Shown in pieces: positions 51,524 to 57,717 of a stretch of DNA of 64,000 nt (position 1 is the stretch's first letter; every line of letters starts with the position of its first letter). The notes under the pieces were generated by a model. It was not told the origin of the DNA, did no database searches, and saw only the letters and a list, made by a program, of their open reading frames with translations. The stretch is from the NCBI GenBank assembly GCA_963775575.1, contig CAVZJG010000002.1, positions 1,426,001 to 1,490,000 of the forward strand. Reading direction: 5' to 3'. The position numbers and the translations under genes were made by a program. Origin of the DNA: Roseiarcus sp963775575 (GTDB lineage: Bacteria; Pseudomonadota; Alphaproteobacteria; Rhizobiales; Beijerinckiaceae).

Positions 51524-51733
51524 TCAGACCGCTTTGAGATTGTCCGCCGAGGACTTGCCGGTCTTGCGATCGGCGACCACGTCGAACGAGATCTTCTGAC
51601 CCTCGTTGAGGCCGGAAAGACCCGCGCGTTCAACCGCGCTGATGTGGACGAACACGTCCTTGCCGCCGTCGTCCGGCTGAATGAAGCCGAAACCTTTTTG
51701 CCCATTGAACCACTTCACGGTTCCTTGCGCCAT
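51524..51733 (-). CDS. Cold-shock domain protein CspA family
   Basis: A 69-residue single-stranded nucleic acid chaperone. It starts MAQGTVKWFNGQKGFGFIQP with RNP1 KGFGFI, and RNP2 is DVFVHI. It is a complete single CSD. A predicted promoter at 51,873-51,901 implies a leader of about 130 nt, as is usual for cold-shock genes. An insertion sequence lies directly upstream of that promoter. Confidence 0.95.
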   Translation of the reverse strand: MAQGTVKWFNGQKGFGFIQPDDGGKDVFVHISAVERAGLSGLNEGQKISFDVVADRKTGKSSADNLKAV

Positions 51734-51872
51734 AGACCGATTCCTTGAGTTAGGTGCGAAGACAAATCGCGCGCGAGCGCGACCGACGATGATTCGAGTT
51801 TTGGGAGAAGGTCGTCAGTCTGACGCGAACCGCGCCGAGGCCAAGTCATTCGGCCGAAGCCCGATCAAAAGC

Positions 51873-51901
51873 AATATAACCTCTTTTTGTTCGATCCGCA
51901 A
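51873..51901 (-). promoter_or_regulatory. Predicted cspA promoter
   Basis: On the leftward strand TTGCGG, a 17-bp spacer and TATATT form a good sigma-70 promoter. The -35 box covers 51,896-51,901 and the -10 box 51,873-51,878. The target-site copy of the insertion sequence begins at the next base (51,902), so the promoter core is intact but its upstream context has been replaced. Confidence 0.65.
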
Positions 51902-51916
51902 GCGCTAAGGAGTCAA
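51902..51916. repeat. 15-bp target-site duplication, left copy
   Basis: GCGCTAAGGAGTCAA occurs here and again at 53,399-53,413, directly flanking the two ends of the insertion sequence. Exact duplicated targets show that the element arrived by transposition and has not been rearranged since. Confidence 0.85.
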
Positions 51917-53398
51917 TGTCAACGCAACATGAGAATGTCCCCTCTTACAGCAACGTGAGAATGTCCCCTTTTGGCTTTTGCCGCGGGTCGGGTGGGTGTG
52001 GGCAACGACGGGCTGAGCGCGCCCCGACAGCGCCGTAGCGAAGCCCGTCGTTATCCACACCCTTGCGCCACGACGGTTTGGGCGCGCGGCCGGGCGGCGC
52101 TGGCGGCGATGATGGCGTCGAGGCGCGCATCGAGGGTCTTTTCATCCTCGGCGGGCTCGGGGCCGGGCCGGGTCTTGAAATGGGTGTAGGGCAAGGCGCG
52201 GCCCTTGTAGGCGACGCGCATCTGGCCATCGACGAAGTGATGGAGGGTGACGCGCGCGCCGCGCAGCGCCGCGCCGGGGCCGGTCGTCTTGATGCAATAG
52301 AGTTTGCCGCCGCAGCTGAAGGTCAGGGCTTTGGACAGGGTGCGCTCCTCGCGCCGCGCCAGGGCTTCGTCGAGCGCCTCGGGCGTCGCCGCCCACGGCC
52401 GATGCGCCGATGAGGCGTCTTGCGGCGGCCTGGCGAACTTCGCGTTCCACAGCGCGATGAACGCGGGCGCGAAGGCCTGCGCCGCCGCCAGGTCCGATAT
52501 CCCGCGCAGCCGCATCTCCTTGACCAGCCGGTCCTGCAAAGTCTGATTGGCGCGCTCGACCCGGCCCTTGGCTTGCGGCGTCGAAGCCTGGATGAGCTCG
52601 ATTCTGAGGCGCTCGGCCACCCGGCCGAACTCGGTCAGGCCGTCGCCGCCGGCCGCTTCCTTGGCGTTGACGCGGAAGATGCCGTGCCGGTCGCTGTAAA
52701 AGGCGAGCGGAAGCCCGTGCGCGAGAACATGCGCCTTCAGCGCGCCAAGATAGGCCTTCGTCGTCTCGCTCGGCGCAAATTGCAGCGCCGTCAACCGGCT
52801 GGTCGCGTCGTCGACGAACACGATCAGCGTGCAGCGCGGGCCGCGCCCCTCCAACCAATCGTGCGGGCTGCCGTCGATTTGAACCAGTTCGCCAAAGCGC
52901 CGGCGCCGCTCGCGCGGCTGATGAACCCGCCGCGTCCGCCGCCGCTTCGCCCGCGAAAGCCCGAGAGCGATCTGCAAACGGCGAACGAACTCGCGCGACA
53001 CCGCGATCCCCTCCAGCTCGCCGAGCTTCTCGGCCGCCAGCGTCGCGCCGAAATCACGATATTTGTCCCGCAACAGCCCGGCGATCCGCGAGCGCAGCCC
53101 CGCCGCCATCCGCCGCGGCGAAACCCGCCCCCGCTGGCGCGAAATCAGCCCCCGATCGCCCCGAGCCCGCCAAACCCGCACAAGCCGCTTGACCTGCCGC
53201 ACCCCGAGCGAAAGCCGCTCCGCCGCAACAACCTGCGAAAGCACACCCTCGCAAACTTGCCGAACCACAAACGCCCGTTGCCGCTCGACAGCGCTCATCC
53301 CCAATATCCCCTCCACCATGAAAACGCCCCTCCGACACAACCGCCAAAGGGGACATTCTCACGTTGCTAAAAGGGGACATTCTCACGTTGCGCTAACA
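51917..53398. mobile_element. ISNCY/IS1202-like insertion sequence, complete
   Basis: The element is 1482 bp with ends TGTCAACGCAAC (left) and, read inward, TGTTAGCGCAAC (right). At each end the sequence GCAACGTGAGAATGTCCCCT occurs twice: 51,924-51,943 and 51,950-51,969 on the left, and the complements at about 53,348-53,367 and 53,372-53,391 on the right. These paired terminal repeats are likely transposase-binding sites. It contains one transposase gene and is flanked by a 15-bp direct repeat. It separates cspA from the repeat-rich region that follows. Confidence 0.9.
52051..53319 (-). CDS. ISNCY family (IS1202 group) transposase
   Basis: The protein is 422 residues from the ATG at 53,319; an ATG at 53,298 is also possible, and both have a GGAGGGG upstream. 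The N-terminal HTH reads VVAAERLSLGVRQVKRLVRV. The DDE catalytic core has GELVQIDGSPHDWLEGRGPR (first Asp) and TLIVFVDDATSRLTALQF. LAFYSDRHGIFRVN supplies the second Asp and QASTPQAKGRVERANQTLQD the Glu. The C-terminal domain is complete, so the protein looks active. Confidence 0.93.
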   Translation of the reverse strand: MVEGILGMSAVERQRAFVVRQVCEGVLSQVVAAERLSLGVRQVKRLVRVWRARGDRGLISRQRGRVSPRRMAAGLRSRIAGLLRDKYRDFGATLAAEKLGELEGIAVSREFVRRLQIALGLSRAKRRRTRRVHQPRERRRRFGELVQIDGSPHDWLEGRGPRCTLIVFVDDATSRLTALQFAPSETTKAYLGALKAHVLAHGLPLAFYSDRHGIFRVNAKEAAGGDGLTEFGRVAERLRIELIQASTPQAKGRVERANQTLQDRLVKEMRLRGISDLAAAQAFAPAFIALWNAKFARPPQDASSAHRPWAATPEALDEALARREERTLSKALTFSCGGKLYCIKTTGPGAALRGARVTLHHFVDGQMRVAYKGRALPYTHFKTRPGPEPAEDEKTLDARLDAIIAASAARPRAQTVVAQGCG

Positions 53399-53413
53399 GC
53401 GCTAAGGAGTCAA
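53399..53413. repeat. 15-bp target-site duplication, right copy
   Basis: Second copy of GCGCTAAGGAGTCAA, directly after the right end of the insertion sequence. See 51,902-51,916. Confidence 0.85.
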
Positions 53414-53415
53414 AA

Positions 53416-53614
53416 TCAGGGGAATCGGGTGAAGGAACAAACGCTGAATCCGATGCGACGATCCGATCCTCTCTTGGGCTCCGCGGACTCGCACTGCGCG
53501 AATTTCTGTTCGAACTTGCAACCAGGGCGAAGCATTATGAGTAGGGTTATCCCAGCCGGCGGTCGCTTTCGGCTCACGCGAACGCATTGCCGATCGTTCA
53601 CCCGATTGCCCTGA
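53416..53614. repeat. 199-bp element with 18-bp inverted edges
   Basis: TCAGGGGAATCGGGTGAA at 53,416-53,433 pairs with TTCACCCGATTGCCCTGA at 53,597-53,614 (17 of 18). Between them is about 160 bp with no convincing gene. The form resembles a small non-autonomous repeat (MITE-like), but no target duplication was seen and the edges do not match the nearby insertion sequence. Confidence 0.5.
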
Positions 53615-53732
53615 GTCAAAATTCGCCGCGATACTTATCGGCCCAGGGAAATCGCGTCGAATTGACGAACCGCTTCCGCGCCTTACAAATGGCGACGCCC
53701 GACGCCGACAACCAAGGTTCGCCATGTGCGCC

Positions 53733-54137
53733 ATGTCCGAAATCGCGCCAAACGCAGCCGCCGACGCCGCGCCCGGCGGTCTGATGAGCGAGGAGGCGCG
53801 AAGGCGCCTCGTCGCATCCGGGCCCGACGCGGCGCCGGCGACCCTCAGGCGCGTAGCGAGCGCGTTCTAGGCCCCAGTTCGCTGGATGCTGGAAGCGGCG
53901 ATCGCCTTGCAGCTCGCGCCCACGGGGGCGCTGCTGCCGCCGCTGCCGCTCTCGATCGTCGCCGGCCGCCGCGGAGAAGCTGATGAACGAATATCACATT
54001 CGCCATCTGCCGGTCGTCGAGGGGGCAAGCTCGTCGGCGTCTTGTCGATCCGCGACGCGATCGCCGCGCGGCTCAGCGAATCGCGCGACGAAGTGAATTT
54101 TGTGCGCGACGCCGTCATCGCGGCGCGCCATCTCTAA
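53733..54137 (+). pseudogene. Chimeric relic: P-type (H+/cation) ATPase N-terminus joined to a CBS-domain end
   Basis: From the ATG at 53,733 the frame reads GGLMSEEARRRLVASGPDAA, the cation-ATPase N-terminal pattern. It meets TAG at 53,868-53,870 exactly where the family has FWAPVPWMLEAAIALQL; here it reads F-stop-APVRWMLEAAIALQLA, a Trp-to-stop change. After about 30 residues the ATPase ends abruptly. The sequence then enters a CBS-domain end: MNEYHIRHLPVVEG is in one frame and GGKLVGVLSIRDAIAARLSE in another. One G is missing from the GAGGGGGCAAG run near 54,022. Thus there is a nonsense mutation, an internal deletion and a frameshift. Confidence 0.72.
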
Positions 54138-54273
54138 AAGCGCCGCGCTTACCGCGTCGGCGGCCGGAGTCGACTGGGAAGGACACGGACGCCAAATTCG
54201 AGCGGCGGATCTGCGGGGCTGCAAGGTTGCGGCGCCGGCGCGCTTAGACCCATTGCCGAAATTTCTGACCGCC

Positions 54274-54474
54274 GTCATGGCCGTCCCCGGACTTGATTCG
54301 GGGATCGTCCCGGCCATCCACGCGGCGAAGCTGCCTCCACGCATCAGGAAGAAGCCGAGAATGCGTGGCTTTTCGTCTTGCGAAGCGGCGCTTGCCGGCG
54401 TGCGGACGATTGCCATGCAATCGCCTTGGGATGGCCGAGACGATCCCCGAATCAAGTCCGGGGACGGCCATGAC
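54274..54474. repeat. Large inverted repeat with 46-bp arms
   Basis: Arms 54,274-54,319 and 54,429-54,474 are complementary at 45 of 46 positions, with a 109-bp loop. Each arm contains CCCCGGACTTGATTCGGGGA, itself partly palindromic, and ends GGCCATCC. A related but shorter and less exact pair is at 656-764. The loop has a smaller hairpin, CCACGCAT...ATGCGTGG. It is non-coding on both strands. Confidence 0.8.
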
Positions 54475-54568
54475 GAGTCATTGCTTGTGGCCGTTGGCGT
54501 CAACCATCGGCTGGACCGTGACCGCCGTGACCGACGCCGGCCGCAGGCTCGAACCGGAGAGACCGTCG

Positions 54569-54717
54569 CCATTCGCCGTCGATCTCTTGGATGCGAAAAT
54601 TCCGATTGAAATGGGCTGTCAAGGGCGCGCGGAAGCGCGCCGCCTCCGGCGGTCGAGACCCTTGACAGCCCATTTCAATCGGAAAAGGGTCGCTTCCAAG
54701 AGATCGACGGCGAATGG
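54569..54717. repeat. Second inverted repeat with 57-59-bp arms
   Basis: Arms 54,569-54,625 and 54,659-54,717 pair except for a short mismatched patch with a 2-base length difference in the middle. The outer part is CCATTCGCCGTCGATCTCTT and the inner part TTCCGATTGAAATGGGCTGT. The 33-bp loop is GC-rich and self-complementary (GGCGCGC...GCGCGCC). It ends about 94 bp before the large helicase gene and may be the debris of an inserted repeat. Confidence 0.78.
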
Positions 54718-54810
54718 CGGCGGCCGGGGAGAGCGGCGTCGCGGCGAGAGTGCGCTCCGCGTGCTCCTGGTCGGTGACCGCCACCGGTCCGGCGAGGTGA
54801 ACGGACGTTG

Positions 54811-57717
54811 ATGCGCGACGCGCGGCAAAAGTTAGTTGGACTGCTGGACTACGTGGAGCAGGTTGTCCGGCTTGACGAACGGGTCGCGTTCCGCCTGTCC
54901 GAATACCGTCTGCCGGACGGAACGGCCTTTGCCATCACCAATAACGACACGCAAAGTCTTCCCGGCGTGCGACATGACCATCGCGACGACGAAGGACCGG
55001 TTTGGCTCGAAGTCGAACGGCTTGTTCGCAACGAGCCGCCACGGCCGCCGCCGAACATTACCGAATGGATCGTCGTGTCGGCCGATCCGGCGCGGACGCC
55101 AGAAGTGCGCTCCGAACGGCTGGTGACGGTAACCGCGGCGCAGCGCGACGCCGCGCTGGCAAGCGGCGATGTTCGGCCCGATGACGTGCTTGAAGCGCCT
55201 AGGAAACGGGGCGAATCGGAACACGATCCGCTGCATTTTGACCTGAAGCTCCGCCTCGAAGATCGTCCAAAGATTACGACGGCAATCAATCAGTGGTTAG
55301 CGGGTCCGTGGACGGAGTGGTCCGCAGCCGAATTGCCGAGGCGACGGACGATAGCGCTTTATCAGGTCCTCTATAAAATTTTCCAGCTTCTTGAAGTGGG
55401 AGGCACCGAAAGCCCAATCGAACTAATGTGGGGCATCGGCGTTGTGCAGTGGCAAAAGGACGGGAGAGTTGTAGATCGGCCGTTGCTCGAAAGGCGTGTC
55501 GATATCGAACTGGACGAAAAGCGCGGGGGGGTGATCCGGGTGCGGCCGACAAGCGCCGACGCGCTATTCGATCTGAAGCCATATGAGGAACTCGGCTGCA
55601 CGGGGCTGCCCGGTTTGGCCGACCTGATCCATCGTGAAATTCAGCGAGCGAGCGAGAATGAAGGCGTTTCTCCCTTCGCCCGCGAAAGCTTCGAGCCGAT
55701 TCTGTCGGCGGCAGGGGTGCGGCTGGATCGCGAAGGCTCCTATGCACCCGATACCGAGGCGCCTGCGGGGTCAGAATCGTCGCGTCTGACAGTGACCGAC
55801 AAATGGGCGCTGTTCGCGCGCCCTCGGTCACAGCACGTCGTGCTTCAGGATATCGACCGGCTGCGCCGCTCGACGGGAGATGAAGGTGTTTCGATTGAGG
55901 GATTGCCGAAACGGCTGGTCACGGAGCCGTCGCGCGACGTGCCGCAGGGAGAGTGGCAACCGCTAAGCCAACGCATTGGTGCATCGGGCGGAGTCCGCGA
56001 GACGCCGCTTCCCGGGGATGATGCGCTCGATGTGTTTTTTCCAAAGCCGTTCAACGACGATCAATTGGAGATCATTCGCAGACTGTCACATGCGGATGGC
56101 CTCGTGGTGCAAGGCCCGCCCGGAACGGGAAAGACCCATACGATCGCGAACCTGATTTGCCATGCGATGGCCACGGGGCAACGCGTCCTCGTGGTCTCGC
56201 GCGGCGAGGCCGCGCTCGCGGTTTTGAAAGAGCAGCTTCCCGCGGAGGTTCAGCCACTGGCTATCGCCGTTCTCTCTAACGAACGCGAAGGGCTACGACA
56301 GATCGAAAGCGCGATCCGGGAAATTCAGGGCGTGGTGGAGGGAACGCAACCTCAGAGCAGACGCGCGACGATCGTGCGGCTTGAACTGGAGTTGGATGGA
56401 CTACGAAAGCGCATCGTCGCAATCGATCAGGAATTGGACGCCATTGCGTCGGCGCATCTGACGAAGATAGGCCCGCGGGATGAGACGCCGGCCGAGCTGG
56501 CGCAGCGTGTCGTCGCCGAGCGCGAGGCTTTCCGGTGGTTTATGGACCGCCCGCCGCGTTTCGCCTCGGAAACGAGCCTTGACGACCGGGATGTTGCCGC
56601 GTTGTTCGAAGCGCGGATTCGCTGCGGCGAATGGATCGATCACCTCAAGGCAAAGCTTCCCTCGCCGTTCGACCTTCCCGATGGCGATACTGTTGCAAGA
56701 TGGCACGATGATCTGGTCGCCTCGACCCAGCACAGCGAGGCTGCCGGACAGGGCCCGATCCGCGCGCTGAGAATCAGCGCCGACAATGCCGCCAAGTCGC
56801 TCGCCCTGGCGCAAACGCTTGATGATCTTGTCCAGGCGCACCAAGCTGCGGCGAGCGCGCACTGGATCGAACCCTTCTGTCGCGCGGTCATCAAGGGAGA
56901 GCCCGACGCGTGGTGCGACCGGCTGCGCGAACAGACCGCCGAATGGGCGGCGGTGGATGCCGAAAGGGCGGTGCTCCTCAAACGCTCCGTCGAATTGCCG
57001 GACGGTCTGATCGACAACGCCGACGCGTGCGAGGCGGTCAGCCGCGGGGCCAAAGGACAAAAGCTCTGGCCGTTCATGACGCTCGGCAAAGGAACCGCGA
57101 GGGCGCTGGTCGCCGCGATCCTTTTGGACGGGGCGCCGGTCAGGGAAGAGGACGCCGGCGGATGGCGTCACACGGCCGCCGTCATCGCAAACGCCTCGCG
57201 CCAAAGAGAGGTGAGAGCGCGTTGGGACGCTTTCGCAAGAGAAACAGGCGCGCCGGCCGGAGGCGACGCGAGGACTGGAATCGATTTGGCGGGAAAACTG
57301 CTGCGCATTTGGGACAACGCGCGCGACAAGTCAGCGATTCTCGCCTCCCTCGTCGCCGACGCGTTCTCGATCGAGATGCTGGCGAACGATCCGGCGCTGT
57401 GCGGAGCCGTTGCCGGGCAAATCCGGGCGGCGGCGACGTCGACGCGGCTTGCCGCAGTCGAACAAGACCGCCGCCGTCTGTTGAAAGTTTTTCAGGGCGA
57501 CGACCGGACATCCGACCTCGCGCGTCAATTCATCGGCGTACTCTTGGGCAAACAGGCGGTAACGTCGGACAAGGTTCGCTCGATTTGGAACGGAGTTCTC
57601 ATCCGGCTTGCGCAGGCTCAAAGCGCTCGCTCGCGATTTCGAGACGATCGAGGAGGTTACGCGCTCAATTGCTGCGGCGGGTGCGCCCGAATGGGCGAGA
57701 GCGCTAAGCGTCGATAA
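54811..57717 (+). CDS. Large SF1 (UPF1/DNA2-like) helicase, N-terminal part up to a frameshift
   Basis: The frame from the ATG at 54,811 gives 968 residues, of which the last 35 or so are out of frame. Residues 1-410 are an uncharacterised N-terminal region. The helicase begins with the Q motif FNDDQLEIIRRLSHADGLVV and Walker A VQGPPGTGKTHTIANLICHA near residues 434-443. It continues with VLVVSRGEAALAVLKEQLP (motif Ia). A helical insertion of about 500 residues follows, as in UPF1/SMUBP2-type enzymes. At about 57,605 coherent sequence (DKVRSIWNGVLIRL) continues in the +1 frame as RRLKALARDFETIEEV. Removing one T from CGGCTTGCG restores one gene of 1643 residues to 59,743. GC and codon use are less extreme than in the core genes. 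Confidence 0.85.
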   Translation: MRDARQKLVGLLDYVEQVVRLDERVAFRLSEYRLPDGTAFAITNNDTQSLPGVRHDHRDDEGPVWLEVERLVRNEPPRPPPNITEWIVVSADPARTPEVRSERLVTVTAAQRDAALASGDVRPDDVLEAPRKRGESEHDPLHFDLKLRLEDRPKITTAINQWLAGPWTEWSAAELPRRRTIALYQVLYKIFQLLEVGGTESPIELMWGIGVVQWQKDGRVVDRPLLERRVDIELDEKRGGVIRVRPTSADALFDLKPYEELGCTGLPGLADLIHREIQRASENEGVSPFARESFEPILSAAGVRLDREGSYAPDTEAPAGSESSRLTVTDKWALFARPRSQHVVLQDIDRLRRSTGDEGVSIEGLPKRLVTEPSRDVPQGEWQPLSQRIGASGGVRETPLPGDDALDVFFPKPFNDDQLEIIRRLSHADGLVVQGPPGTGKTHTIANLICHAMATGQRVLVVSRGEAALAVLKEQLPAEVQPLAIAVLSNEREGLRQIESAIREIQGVVEGTQPQSRRATIVRLELELDGLRKRIVAIDQELDAIASAHLTKIGPRDETPAELAQRVVAEREAFRWFMDRPPRFASETSLDDRDVAALFEARIRCGEWIDHLKAKLPSPFDLPDGDTVARWHDDLVASTQHSEAAGQGPIRALRISADNAAKSLALAQTLDDLVQAHQAAASAHWIEPFCRAVIKGEPDAWCDRLREQTAEWAAVDAERAVLLKRSVELPDGLIDNADACEAVSRGAKGQKLWPFMTLGKGTARALVAAILLDGAPVREEDAGGWRHTAAVIANASRQREVRARWDAFARETGAPAGGDARTGIDLAGKLLRIWDNARDKSAILASLVADAFSIEMLANDPALCGAVAGQIRAAATSTRLAAVEQDRRRLLKVFQGDDRTSDLARQFIGVLLGKQAVTSDKVRSIWNGVLIRLAQAQSARSRFRDDRGGYALNCCGGCARMGESAKRR

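Noticed and set aside
51500..51560. Rho-independent terminator for cspA
   Set aside because: There is a T-run on the leftward strand near 51,507-51,512, but no stable hairpin directly before it.
53868..53870. Recoding of a TAG stop (for example pyrrolysine) in the ATPase-like frame
   Set aside because: The position matches a conserved tryptophan (TGG to TAG), and the frame has further lesions downstream, so a nonsense mutation is simpler.
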